A DNA stretch of 64,000 bases from Gaeumannomyces sp. JS-464 (Eukaryota; Ascomycota; Sordariomycetes; Magnaporthales; Magnaporthaceae), in assembly GCA_002197995.1 (NCBI GenBank), contig NGZR01000002.1:4650001-4714000 (forward strand), read 5' to 3'. Below the pieces are notes generated by a model. That model saw only the letters and a list, made by a program, of their open reading frames with translations. It was not told the DNA's origin and ran no database searches. The position numbers and the translations under genes were made by a program. Positions 33,828-46,794 of this stretch are shown here, in pieces (within the stretch, counting starts at the first letter, position 1; the number at the start of each line of letters is the position of its first letter).

Positions 33828-36800
33828 GGAAGAAAAAAAAGGAACGCTGAAAGAAGGAAAATTGTGGCAGAAAGTTTGGCTGCAGTAGCGCCGTCTGAAA
33901 AGATGGCGCGGGTGCAGGAGATTTCTGAGCGACGTCAATGGAGTGACGAAAAAGTCAGCTCGGCGAGCCAGACGGCCTCTGGCCGCTCTGGTTGGGGGAC
34001 GCGGCGTCGAGGGCCCCAATGGCTCTGTCGTATCGCCGGCCACGGGTGCAGCACACTGAAATCGATGTGACGAGGTTGGGGTCACTGATGGGAGATACGA
34101 GCAGGCCACGGCGTATTGACAATTATCGCCGCCCACTTTCAAAGCCAACCAACCTCCAGGCGTGGTCCAGTCTCTGGCCAGTCTCCAGTCCCAGGTGCCA
34201 CGGGACACCGGACGGCTCTTCCTGACCGGTACTTTGCCTTGCAAGTAGCATTCTCGATGGAGCAAAGAAAAGACTCGATGGAGCCAGAGGCATTTCGCAG
34301 GTGGCATTGTGGATTGAGCCTGTCCGGCTGCCCGCCTCCAGCGCGCCAATAGGATGGTGGAGGCAGCCAAACCGGCGACGGGCCAGTCGACGGGGCCGCT
34401 AGCGTCGAGTTGGGCCTTTTGGGGTGCCGCCCGTCGCAATCTTGGGCGAAATGTGCACCACCAGAGATCAGACGAGGGCGGTGGCACGACTCCTCGCACC
34501 AAGGGCGGTCGAGATGTGCACGCATTGAGCTGGGAGGGAGCCGCGGTGGTGCGCGAAGTGCCTGGGCTGCCAACAAACCATGGAGCAAACCAAACCCAGG
34601 CCAGGCCCACCCTGCCGGCTCACTGAACGGAATTGGAAGGACGAGCGCGTGGTAGTGTATTGCATAAAGCCGCGCACAAGCATGGCGCTCTGGCCGACTG
34701 GTCGGCCCAGCCAGCGAATGGCTGCTCTGCCGATCACAGCAATGGCGCTGCAGGCCCCATCCACGAGCACAGATGCAAACAGGCTGTCATCCAGTCATGA
34801 ATAAGCCTGGGCCTCTCGCCCACGCAGGTGATCGGTGCTCATCCCCCCTTCGACGTCTGGGACCGAGCATGCAAGGTACGGGGCCAAAAAAAGAACTCAA
34901 GAGGGCAGAAGGATGCCGAGGGCGAGAGCATGGTTGGCCAAGCAGACAAACACGGCGCAACGCCCATCATCGATCACCTTGCAGCTGCACACCCACTCAG
35001 CGACTCTGCTCTCGAGATCTACATACCTGCCGGGAACCTGATGTATCTGCCTGCTTGCTGGTCCAACCAAGGAGCAGACTGCCAGATTGGGATGGGGGGC
35101 CGAAAAGCGCGACGGATGTGATTCCAGAGCGGCGTTTCGCGTCTGCCTGCAGCTGCTTGATGGCACAAGCCGAGACGAAGGCGATCCCCATCCAGGCACC
35201 GCCCAGGAACCCAGTAAGCGGTCCCCTCTCGTGCCCGCCGTGCCTTGGTATTCGGGCCACCCCGCCTCTCGTCTCAATGCGTCCCCCAGCAGCCCGGATA
35301 AGGCTCGGGGAATAGACGAGACCAGGAAGCCCTGCACGCTCACAGCCTCGCTCGATTCATCTCTTTATCGATAGAGCATTGAATTTTTGGCATGCGCCCA
35401 CCGGGCATTTGGGTCCACGAAATAAGACATGGATGGAAACCGAGGGTCCAGGGTTTTGGGGGCCGGGGATCCTGTCGGGACGCCTCGCTTTGCCAACTGA
35501 CACCGACTCCTCCACAGAAGAGAAGCAGGAGCGTTTCCACACTTGATTCCAAGAATAATTTATTATGGAGCCCACACAACACCCTCTCTTTGTGAGACGG
35601 CGTCTGGTATGAGCCGCCTGCTCATCGACTTTTGCGTCGCGCAGGTGATCAACACGTTCAAAAGAACCACGCAAGCGATTCAGACAGATTGGAAGAGGGG
35701 GCATCCCACCTCGATGTGCCATACAGAAGGAGGGGATCAAGTATAGAAAATGGTGCGTTGCAACGAACGCACTTGAACCAGAGTGGGCAAACTGCATGCA
35801 TGCATCGGGCTTGTGGGTTAAAAATTGCTCAGAGCACCACCGCGACCTGGATAAATCAAGGTCATCCAGTGTGCGCAATGCAACCCTCCACGTCCTCGCG
35901 CGGCACAGACCACCCACCGTGCAGAAGATGGACAGCGAGGGGAAGATAGGCCCAAAGGAGAAATGCCCAAAAGGCGGAGGTGAGGGCATGAAAACACCGC
36001 TCTCGAATCGGTCGACGCACAAACTCCCGCCCAGGACGAGGTTCAACCCTGTGCCGGCCCATGGCCTGGGCCACCTGCCCAGCCCCTCTGGCGCTCGGGC
36101 ACCCGCGGTCGGCACACATAAACCCTAGCCAAAGCAAAAAAGCAAGACTGGATGGGCCGTGTCATCCCAAGCCTGCGGGACCGATACGCCGTCACGGTGG
36201 ACGGACACTGGAGTTCGTCAGCCTTTTTCCTTTCTTTTTTTTGTTTCTCCCCCCCTTCTCTCTTGAAATTTATGGTAGATGCCAGGGCATAGAAACTAGC
36301 GATTTGGCGGGCGGGCATGGGCAATGATTTACCGGATAATCGGGAAAAGCAAAGAAGATGAAAAGAGAATCAACACAGTAAAGAAAAAAGACGTTGATCG
36401 AAAAGAACATGAAGCGACGGCGGGTTTCGTTGACAAGTCCGACCGGCCGGCCGACAGCACAACTTCATTCCGGCGTCTTTGCCGAGCACATAGTGACAAC
36501 CGACAAATGCGGGGTGCGGGAAACACCGTGCTCTTTCCGTCAGCCGTCACCTCAACATGCCGCAACGTGCTCTACCTTCACAGATTAGCGCTGTCCCCGC
36601 CCGTTGGCGAGAGCAGCACGGGGCTGGGATGGTTGCTTTCATCAAATTTCTACATGGCGAGGATTGCAGAGCCCTCGATCCGTGCTTGACGCAGACACTT
36701 TACAGGCCATCTTTTAGCTCGGGCGCTCGGTCGAGTCGACTAGCGAGGGAAGACAACCGACCACCTAAATTGCAATAGAGGCCAAAAAGCCACTAGACGC

Positions 36801-39800
36801 CGGGGCAGAATGGCTGGTGAGCGCCCGGACTTTCAACACAAACTACCTGAACTACCACTATAACTCCACACCCAACCACGCAGGCCATGGCAGGTCAATG
36901 GTCTGTTTTGCTCGATTGCTGAGGATCGTGCGGCGGATGGGCTGTGCCGTTGGACCCCCTGCCTGTCTTCCTCGCCTGGCAGGAGACGGTGTGCATTGAT
37001 CCAAAGATGTCCCTTGGGCGCATCATGGTTTAGTTCCTTCTCTCAAACTAACTAACGCCAGACTGCGCCAGCTCATCACACAAGCTTCATGAATCGATTT
37101 GGGTACACGTCAAAGTGTGGGAATCTAGAACCCGAGTCAACAATATGGGGCACCTACTCATGACAAGTTCCATATCGCACCTCTGTCTTGACAGGAGACT
37201 CTGTCAGTTTTCCGCGTGGCTGCATATGCCTCCACGCCTCGGCCTTATATCACGTTTCAGCCAACCAAAAGTTCCACCACGAGTGCATAATGGCGGTCCG
37301 GTTCTCACTTCCTAAGCCTCCAGACAGTAACCGGCAGACGCATTAGACCACTCGATAGCCTCTTGCGGCATATCTGGCACACCGCCTTGAGGTCCAAGTG
37401 CTCAACGTGCCTCCTCGCAGACACACACCTACCTTCTTGGGCATCACCCTACATGTAACACACCAGACATACATATTTTCCCCTCTGTGAATGCAAGGTG
37501 GCTTGTGCTGGTGCATGAAATAGTGGAGGAAGATGGCTGGCTACTGCGTCGGACTGCCACTGCCTAAAACGGCAGCCGCGAAAGGAACACGAAGAATTAG
37601 AAAAATAAAAAAGCCTCAAAAAAATTTTAATTTTTTTTTTCGAGCGGGCAGCGGCGCGCGGAAGCAAATCCGAGGCGGTGGAAGGATAGATCTCCTCCCC
37701 AGTTGGCCAGGGCAGGGCCCCCCTGATAGCTTCCTCCGTTGTCGCTTGTCTCCACTCGCCACCACTGGCCGGCCGATGTAACTGGTCGGGGATAACGGGA
37801 GATGGGGTTTGGTGCGGATCCTAGATGGCACGCCAGTCCGCCAAGTCTGCCATTCCTACCAGCGCGCCAGCCCACCAGAGGAAGAGGAAGCCGGCCATTT
37901 GGACGCTGAGGGTACTGTGTACCTACACCGTCGCCTCGATGATCCACGGAAGCGATGTGCCAATTTCTCGTGCCTTGCAGGACACTCTGAACTCCTGCAG
38001 GTACGAAACAAGCCACATGCGAGATGTCGGCACACACAGGCTAAAAGACGCATTTCACACAACCAACCAGGCACGCGCTGCGTCGCCTGCCTTCGTTTTT
38101 CTCCTCCCTTCCCCAGGTTGTTGGCGGCTCAAAGCCAGGCAAACTTGGCGTCGGTGGCAAACGCTTGAACATCTTGACAGCTGCCATTTCCCACCACCCC
38201 GACCGCATGAAGATGGGCGTTATAGGGTCCACCTCGCACCAACCCTGCACTCGAGGGGCCGGCGAAGCTGGTGGGCCCCATGAGCGGTGCAACGTCGTGA
38301 ACATGTGGGTTCTTTCGCGGCCAAGGACGCTCGTCGAACCCTTCCGGGGCACCAGAGGACCCCTCGAGAGAGTCAATATCCCGGTCGCCGCCTCTTCCCA
38401 AAGCGGCCGCGTGCGAGGCTGCTCGGGGAGGGGGTGTTGCTACACCCCTGGCCAGCCGCCTTGCCTGTTACGTCGACGGCCTCAACATGAGCCCATCCAA
38501 GAGTGCAATGGGAATCAAAGCCCTTCCCACCGAGAGCAAATGCCGCCGGAGAAAATCGCCACCATGGGCCTGGCCGGGCCCAGCACAGGTACCACCTCGT
38601 GGTGTGGAATTTCTGTGAAGCGACCGCAGACCCCCCGCTGCCCGCCTCGCTAAGCAGCCAACCTCTTCCGACCTCGTCCTGGGCAGGGCGTCCCAGGCGG
38701 CGAACGCTGCTCTTCTCGTCTCAAAGCCCGCCGGCTCGCCTCCGACACACGGAGACAAGATGTGACGGGCACGCCAAACATTCGGAGACGAACACCGGAA
38801 GCGAGACAGGCGCGCGTCTCCTTGAGTGTGGATCTTGTTCTGTCGTTTGGTTGATCTTCGCAGGCCGCCTCACCGTCCAGCAGCCGCGACGTGCGGCCAC
38901 GCAGGATCCCCATGTTGTCGGTGGAGGCCCCACAGCTCGGTCAAACGAACAATGGCCATGTAGAGAAGAAAAAGAAACATCGTCACCAACCAAAATGACA
39001 ATATTGCGCCGTCGCGCCTTTGTGTCCTGGTACGGTCCGTTTCCCACCGGGCCGCGGCTGACGGTGTGGTCGAGGAACCCAGAAAAGAGACTGGAGACGG
39101 CCGGACGGACGAGGCCAGACAAGGGTTGGCTTTCTGGGATGGCCAGGGCCCTCTTCTGCCCAAGTCCCCGGATTCGCCGCTTTTCCATGTTGGTTCGGCT
39201 CAAAAAATTCGGTGGGTCTGTTCCTGGGCCGCCGAGGACGTCGCAGATTTGTGCGCCGGGGTGTAATTTGCCCTAGCCCGCTCGCAGTGGCACGGAAAAA
39301 GTCCTGAAGTTTGGTTCCTTCTCGAAGCGATCCTTCGCCTGGGCTATTATTCCATAGTCTAGTCGCAGGTGGGCGTGTTTATTTTGTTTGATTTTGCGTT
39401 ATTTTACCTGGATGTTGTTAGCCCGTTGGCAATCCCCTTATCGGCTTTTAGCCTAGATTCGATCCCCGTCCGTTGGCTGCCCGCCCTCTTATCCGGTAGG
39501 TACCTACTCTTCTGTGAATGTCAGAAGCATGTGGTACCGGCCATCTTTCCCGACCCTTTTCCAGGGCACACGTGGGGACTTCGCGGACTGGACTCCATGA
39601 AGTTTTCAAGGCTCCACAGCCCAGCCCGCCTGTATCCGTCCGATTGGCCCAAGACGCGTCCACCACAGTCACTGATTCCACATAAAAATCTGTACATATT
39701 TGCTTCCAGAACGTTTCAGCCAGGCGGTACCGCGGGAGGTGATTGTCTTGATCACCATGGGTCTCGATGGGGCTTCCGTGCTTCGTATGGCGATCGTTTC

Positions 39801-40976
39801 GACGGATTAGTTCACATGGCCGGTCTCATGTCGAGGCAGACCCCCAGGATTTCATTTGTTGCTAATATTATCAGAGGGTTGATATTTTCCGAAACCAAAC
39901 GCATAACAATCCATAGGTTGGATGACAACACTCCGATTATTACATACAAGCATAGCATACTTCAGGCTTTGACGGCCATCTCGTGAGGACGCCACGACGC
40001 CTGGTCCGCGGAACATGACAAGCGTGCGCACCCACCTTCCCAAGTCGGCCGAGGAGATGGCTGGTGCAGGATAGCTATCGTCTACCGCGGATACGTATCA
40101 CGGCGCCCGCAAAGGGCAAAGCTCCCTCAACTCGGTCACCGAGTTTCTGCTGACGACAGCCGAAGTAACTCTGGAATATACCCTCCCATATCATATCCGA
40201 GATACACTTTCGCTCCGGCGTTGTCATCTGATCTCCCGCCGCCACGACGGGGTGTCTTGGCGAACACTTGTGCATACATACTGTACACCGTAAGTGTCGC
40301 CAGCCTCCGTGGAGCCTCGCCTCGGCGGGTTGCGCTGTCCTCCATGTCAACATGGACTGACTGGCCCTGGGTCCTGGGCGGGCCGGCGAGTCAAGCCCCC
40401 CGCGTCGCCGGCAGACGGATACCGACACCGCACCGCCAGCGGCCCAAAAGTCTATCCCGGCCAATGCTACTCTGGGACGCTGGCAAATTTGCTGACAGGG
40501 CTCCCCATTGAAGCAGCAGAGACGGAAGAACCCCGGGCCCCGTCAGGCCTTGTACGGTTCCATATGGCAATTCAAATCTCCGTGTACGAGACGCCATCGC
40601 GGGGATGGACGGTCGGACGGCATTTCGACCCCTCGGTACCATCGGTCAAATGTCATTTTTCGATTTGCGGCGTAGATTACATCCCGAGGCACGAAACCTC
40701 TCATGCGTGTGTACTTTGACGGGCAGGAAGGCGTGTCAACAATAGCCAATAGCAATCACCCGGCGGATATGATACGCATATACTTGCTTGTTTACACGAC
40801 ACATATTTGAGGTGTATGGTAGGCAGGTACTGATTGGTTTGCCTCGGTAAGCTTCTAACGTTTGTAATCCATGTTTAGTCTTCGTTGGGCGGATCACTGG
40901 CAGGCTGTGTGGCTGGATGCTGAGGTGCTGATATGATCATCGAGATCAAGCTACCTCGAGGGATATAATTCAATTG

Positions 40977-41043
40977 CAGGGAGAAGGGAGAGAAAGAAAA
41001 AAAGAAAAGAAAAAAAAAAAAAGAAAAGAAAAGAAAAAAAAAA
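40977..41043 (+). repeat. Purine-only GA/A-rich tract
   Basis: About 65 bases of only A and G, mostly AAAAG units. Simple-sequence repeat with no associated gene. Confidence 0.85.
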
Positions 41044-43354
41044 CGTTGTGTGACGCTACGCCGCAGATCTGCGTGCTTTGCATCTGCGCAACCACCAACA
41101 ACCACCCTAGAGTTGAGCATAGGCACAGCCATGTAGGACGAACCTTTGCAGGTCGGCCTGAACTCGTTGGCCAGAGTGACCAGTCGCTACCCGTCTCATA
41201 TCTCGCAGATCGTGCTGGAATGCATTCCCCGAGGGCCCCGAGGCACCAACGCAGGCACGCAGGGTCCTGGCCGCCACTCCAGTGTCTCCCCTTCTCCATG
41301 TCCCGCGATGCAAGATACGTTGTCTTCCATGCGCATATGTAGATGCTCCCACCGCCTTGTGGACACGTGCCGAGGCGGGGATGCCAGTCATGATAACGTC
41401 TGGTCCCACGCATCGCCGCCGCCCGCCGCCCGCCGCTTCGAACGCTGCCGCTTAGCATTGCGATTTGTGATGACCAACCAATATGCGCACGATGGCGCGC
41501 CGGCCGCATGAGCCATGGACCGCTCTTCTATACCAACTGGTTCTAAGCGCAAGGAAGTGGGCTGCGCGAAAACCAAAACACACGCGTACACACGCGCACA
41601 CCGTACCTTGGTAAGGTACCTAGACCGTGCTTTACGAGATATTTGATGTGATCATGTCATGCGTTCCATGCCGGGTTCCAGTGTCCTTGTTCGTTTGTTT
41701 GTTTGTTTTTTTGGGGTGACAGACGAGGGCCCGATCGTGCTCGGGGCGAAGCCTGAACCTAAACGGTCTGCCAGCCGCGAACATGTATTGTTTCCCTTAA
41801 GCGGCAGTATAGCCGACGCCTCGCCCCTCCTCTCGAGACGTTTCGGCCAGGTCAGACAGAGGCTCTTTCGCTAGAGTTTTGGTGAAAGGGAGCCGCGGTG
41901 GCGAGAGTCAGGGTGATGCTTGCTCACACATGGGCCGGCAGCCCGCGCGCGCAAACAAACAAACAAACCACCTTGCGCGCCCAGCGCCCGCCGGGCTGAC
42001 GACCTGGATGCCGTCATGGGACGGGTTCGTCATGCTCTTTGCCTGGGAATGGGTCGGGATGATCGGGCTGTCAAACCCAGAATTCTCAACGCCATGACCC
42101 AGAACCAGTGCGGGGCCGAGTGGGCGGCGGCCGTGGCAGTTCGCATAAACGTCCAAACCAATCCGTATCCTGTAATTCTCCTCCTCGCTGCCCACGGGGG
42201 CCGTTGCCCGATCCAGTCGTCTTCTCCGTTGACCTCACGTTCGAGCTCGCGGTTTCAAGGCGCAGGGCGTGGGGCTGCTCCTCGCCGCCTGGTTGGCAGC
42301 CCGCCGCCCTACGACGCCCTACATACCTGCCTCCATACCTATCCCGTACCGTCCTTCCATGCCATTTGATGCTGCTCATGGGTCCTGCCCGCCCTTTTGC
42401 CCTTGGGGAGGTGTGTGGTTTGTTGTTGTCGCACAGCCTCACCTAGGTTCGGGGATGCCCTTGGAGTCGCGAGAGCGAAGAATGCGACCGAGCCTCCTCA
42501 CTGGCTGGCCCCGACCTTGGGGAGCCGTCGAGTCAAAATGCTTGCTGGGGCAGGTCCGTACGGGGTCACCGATCGATCAACAACAGGACGCCTGGCCAGG
42601 ATTCACGCAGGACAAACACCAAGAGCTGCGGGTGGGGTCCGCAGAGCGCGCCAGTGGCGGTGCTGATATGCGCACAGCCTGTCGGGGCTTGCGAGGATTC
42701 CAATCAATTGACGGCATGTAGGTGGGCCTTGCATTGCAGCACGTTCGTTCATTTCATTGACACCAGCGACAGCAGGCAGCGCGCAGCCACGGGCTGCCTG
42801 GGAGGCCCCCAACCGTCTTGATGTCATCGGATATCGGCGAGAGCGTATGTGTGTCATTCGGACTAGATGGGCTCCCAACATAGAGATCGAGCTAGAGTTG
42901 ATAGGCATGCACGCACACTGTGTCGGATTACTGTTGCCGGTGAGGCACGATGAGAGAGCCTGGAAGTGCATGTTGGTGTGTATGTTAGAAGAAAATCAAG
43001 TACCATGTTTGTGGGGTTGTGACTGGATGGATGGAGGCGCGGGAAGAATTGCGAGGATAAACATGATGGCTGTTTGAGAATAAATGCTCCAGTACATCAC
43101 TGATCACAAGCCCTCGTAGAGGAAATACTCTCGCTAGCTACCTAGATAAAGCCTGTTGGACCATCGGTATGCTTAAATATGGCCGAAAGTATTCCCAGAT
43201 ATAATATTATCTCGATATCGCAAAGTCATGAGCCTGTCCCAGTGATTGTGTGCCCTTCGTACCCGTTTATACCAGACTTCTCCTCGGACCACAACTACGT
43301 AGACACCCAAGTAAACACCAACACCCATAATTCCGCTCATGCCGGGAGGAGTCG

Positions 43355-45597
43355 CTATCTTGAGCCTCGCTTTCTCCTCTGCTGGGTGAAATCCTCCAAA
43401 GACCTCCAAAATCCACAACGACGAGCCTCCTGTGCAGGAGTATTCTCCATGCGTGTGTTGCCTGTCTCGATCAGTAGGCGGGAGCGAGAGAGGGAGCTGC
43501 CGGCGCCGTTCCGCGTGCCGTTCACGGAATCGCTACTATTGCGCCACCCTCGCGCTGCCCAGGAGTGCCACACGGGTGCGTCGGGGTTCTTCAGTGTGTT
43601 GGGCGACAGGGTCTTGACGAAGGAGATCCAGTAGTCCATGACGATGGGAACGATGCCACTGTTGTACGTGTAGTAGCTCCTCGGAGCTCCGTAGACGCTG
43701 TCCGGGCCGAAAACGGCCGGGATTTCGAACGTGTGAGGGACCCCAAGGCCCGCCCGGACGAGATCATCGTCTACGACGTTGTAGCGGTACGTCCAGGGGC
43801 CCTTATCCACCGGCACCCGCAAAGGCCGGTTGTCTGCCACCTTCACGAGCGAGCTGGACGACGGAAGCGCCGAGGCCAGGCTGTCGAGCACGTTAACGGT
43901 GGGGCAGATAAAAACACCTTCGCCGTAAGCCCGAGACGTGGGCGGGAACCATCGATTATGGTTAGGCAGTGCGTCCATTAGCGGGTACTGCTCCTGGATG
44001 CTGTCAAGATCGACATCGCGCAGCCTCGGGAAGTTGCTGCGCATAAAGCTGCGCATCTCTTGCCGCGACGCAGCGTTTGCGCCAAAATAAGAACCCTCTA
44101 TGGTGCACCATTAGCATCCGACCACACGGAATGGGTCTGGAGACTGCATATGAGGCCGGATGTGATACAAGCATGGCATACCGTCAGTGTCAGTCCCGAT
44201 AATCAAGGGGACGTGGATAAATTCTTTTCGTTCAAACATGGTGTAGGGGAGATGCTTTATCAAGTCGCCATCGACGCAGGGTGTCCAGTAGAAAAGAGGA
44301 AGCGGCGACTGCGCCTGGCCGGGGAATGGAGAGGCAACATTGGCAAGCTGGAGCCTGTCAGTGCTCAAGCCCCGGAGGCAGGCCACACGGTCTCCGTCCT
44401 CGGCCGTATCGCAACCCACATTGCTCGCGAGCCTGTCGAACTGCCACTCAAGGTCTGAGAGGTAGGGTTGGGCCGGGAAGAACAGCGACTCTATGATACC
44501 ACCGACAAAGAGGTCGTCATCTCGCCCGCCGTAAGCTGTCAGCTGCATCGCTACCGAGCCGGCGCCGGCGGATACGCCCGAGATGACAACGTGGTCTGGG
44601 TCTCCTCCGAACTGCGGCACTCATAGAACAATCGTCAGAATGGGAACGGAGTGGTGGCTGAATCCTGAACCACGGCACGACACGCCACGGCACGACGCGG
44701 CTACCGCACCTGAGAAACTTGCCTTGGATATGTGCTTTTGGATCCATTGCATGACGAAACGCTGGTCGAGTAGGCCGACATTCAAGTCGCCATCTTTTTT
44801 GACCTTCTCGCTTGCTAGAAACCCGAAAAGCCCAACGCGGTAGTTGAAATTCACAAACACGATGCTCATATTGCTCCGCCGGACTACCTCCTCGCCGTCA
44901 TAGTTTGCATTCGAATTGGCAGTGTAGCCTTCAGACCGCCCGTCAGCACCTCTGAAAGGAGCGCGGCACGATAGAATGGCGCGGTTCCATTTATAAGGGG
45001 CTAGGAGGAGACATACCACCACCTTGGATAAACAGCCACACTGGAAACTTGGAATCTGGCGGAGCATCTGCAGGTGCCCAGACGTTGACGTAAAGACAGT
45101 CTTCATCCTGGCCGCTGTTTGGATAAGATGCTCCAGTAGAGAGGCAAACTGGGCCAAACTGAACTCGACCTCATGTTTACAAGCATGTTGACTTAGACCC
45201 AGACTCCATGCTAGCCCCCCCCCCCCCCCCCCCCCCCCAGGACTCGCGCAAACAGAGCAAAAAGCAAACTTACAGCCTTGGCCCTCGTGGGGCCCTTTTC
45301 GCTCTCCGGCTCGACGGGGGCCCTCCAGCGCAGGTCACCGAGGGGCGGGCGCGCATAGCGCATGCCCCGGAAGACGTTGACGCCGCTCTCGCGCCGGCTG
45401 CCGACGTAGGTGGCGTAGCCCAGGTCCACGGCCGGGCCGCTGAGCGCCTCGGGCTGGAGGACCAGGCCCAAAACCAGGCCCATCAGAGCGGCGACAGAGC
45501 CGGCGGCGAGGGCGAGGATGAGGATCTGGCCCCTGCTCCACGGCCGGCGAGGCGGGCCGGCCATCAGGCCGACGCCGTCCGACGCCGCTTCCACCAT
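43355..45597 (-). CDS. Membrane-anchored type B carboxylesterase/lipase
   Basis: Alpha/beta-hydrolase of the cholinesterase-like esterase family; substrate unknown. Five exons join perfectly: 45597-45274, 45158-45017, 44949-44723, 44611-44182 and 44097-43355, giving 621 residues. Instead of a cleavable signal peptide, residues about 25-46 form a signal-anchor (ILILALAAGSVAALMGLVLG), so it is probably a type II membrane protein. Esterase landmarks: FRGMRYARPPLGDLRW, the DEDCLYVNVW signature 2, a Gly-rich oxyanion loop (FIQGGG), NFNYRVGLFGFL, nucleophile Ser in GVSAGAGS, acidic residue in DTDEGSYFG (formed across intron 4) and His in GVPHTFEIPAVFG, so the catalytic set looks complete. Intron 3 (44612-44722) has an AAG|GCAAGT donor, a GC-AG intron. 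Intron 1 (45159-45273) contains a C24 run on the plus strand. Divergent from the DUF202 gene. Confidence 0.93.
45215..45238 (+). repeat. Mononucleotide run of 24 C inside an esterase intron
   Basis: It lies in intron 1 of the esterase, so the pre-mRNA would carry G24 about 57-80 nt upstream of the 3' splice site. Length is probably polymorphic. Confidence 0.95.
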
Positions 45598-46794
45598 GTG
45601 TGCCTGTAGGTGTGTCGGATGAGGTATCAGGAGGCTTGGTCGGAGTGCCTCGCTACCTCAGCTGGTGTCACGGCATGCTTTGAAGAAGGAGAATGCGTCG
45701 TGGGGAGGCTCGGGCGGATTTATTTATTATGGTGCAAAGAAACAAAGCGGTAGGGATGGCAATCCTAATGGTGCTTGGCCGGTCGCCATCTGCGGTTGGC
45801 GGATCAGATGCGTCGGGCTGGGCGGCGGGTGCCATGACTGGGTGCTTGGCAGCCGCGAGACAGCCCTGGGTGCGAGGGCCGAGGACCTGACAGGAAGCAA
45901 ACGAGGCTCCGTTGATCCACTCCAGATTTTCCAGAACTGATTGAACTCGTGTATATGCGCAAGCCGTGCGACTGGAAATTGCTGCTTTGCCCGTGTTTGA
46001 GAAAGGAGGATGAAGCTGATCGGGCCTCCTGACGTCGAGAAAGCAACACGAAGCGTTCAGTTTGATGATTTCAGACGAGCTCAGTTGACCTCAGCCCCGC
46101 ACTCTGGATTTTGGGGCTGGTGTCGTGGAGGTGTCAGGTGCTCTGGTGCATGTGTTTCTGGCAATGCAACGTTCTCATCCCAGGACTAACCCATGGGGCC
46201 GTGAGCGACTGAGAAAGCAATTGCTGTGTTTGACCGCGGGGACGGTCGAGCCTGGCTGCGAAATGATGAAATTTTTTTTTTTCTTTTCTCGTTTCAATGG
46301 CGATTTCACTGAACAACAACGCACAACAGCCAGTTTGTAAATATCGTCCGAACCTTTGGCGGACAGGCTGAGAAGCAGCACCACACGGAATCCTGGTTAT
46401 TTGTAGGACAACACGGTGCACGCGATCGCAGCATTCTCCTAGCCCGCATGGTGAACTGATGCAGAGGCGGGCTGGAGCGTGATGCCGACGGGATCGCTGC
46501 AGCGGATATTGACGGCTGCAGGCCGTGAGCGCCCGGTTCCATCGCAGGTGGCTGTGGGGGTCCCCGATGTTCCCCAGCCAATCCCGAGTCGAGCCCGTCT
46601 CTGGGGCCATTTGGGCCTCGGCTGGGCCAAGAAGTCGCTAACTCTAAGCGGCCATCCGCAATTGCTAGGCGACATCTGCCATCGACAGCCAAGAGCGCTG
46701 CGTCCATCATATGCTCGTTGCAGTCAATGATGGTTGCATGCCGACAGAGTACCATTCAGTAGCACGGATAATACCGCCGCTGGCCCCTGACACC
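45598..46794. promoter_or_regulatory. Divergent promoter region between the esterase and DUF202 genes
   Basis: About 1.2 kb with no supported gene. It must contain both 5' regions because the flanking genes are transcribed away from it. No specific site can be named with confidence. Confidence 0.4.

Larger units (their letters stand above)
33721..43354. other. Gene-poor region of about 9.6 kb
   Basis: I read both strands and found no conserved domain, no splice-linked pair of frames and no protein-like composition. The longest frames (up to about 295 codons on the minus strand at 33723-34610, 257 codons on the plus strand at 38503-39276) have random-looking translations rich in Arg, Pro, Ser, Cys and Trp. 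Simple-sequence features are A23 at 33805-33827, a purine-only tract at about 40977-41043 and GTTT/CAAA microsatellites at 41693-41712 and 41952-41968. Segment 39360-39990 is visibly more AT-rich than its surroundings. No tRNA- or 5S-like sequence was recognised. Confidence 0.45.

Noticed and set aside
33723..34610. 295-codon minus-strand frame
   Set aside because: Composition rich in Arg, Pro, Cys and Trp, no domain, ends in translated poly(A).
35357..36115. 252-codon minus-strand frame
   Set aside because: No recognisable motif and no supporting splice structure.
38503..39276. 257-codon plus-strand frame
   Set aside because: Comparable frames on the opposite strand; random-like translation.
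39369..39986. 205-codon plus-strand frame in an AT-richer island
   Set aside because: Starts with a hydrophobic stretch, but the remainder shows no conserved pattern.
41693..41968. GTTT repeat and CAAA repeat forming an inverted pair
   Set aside because: Two short microsatellites; no flanking duplication or transposase to suggest a mobile element.
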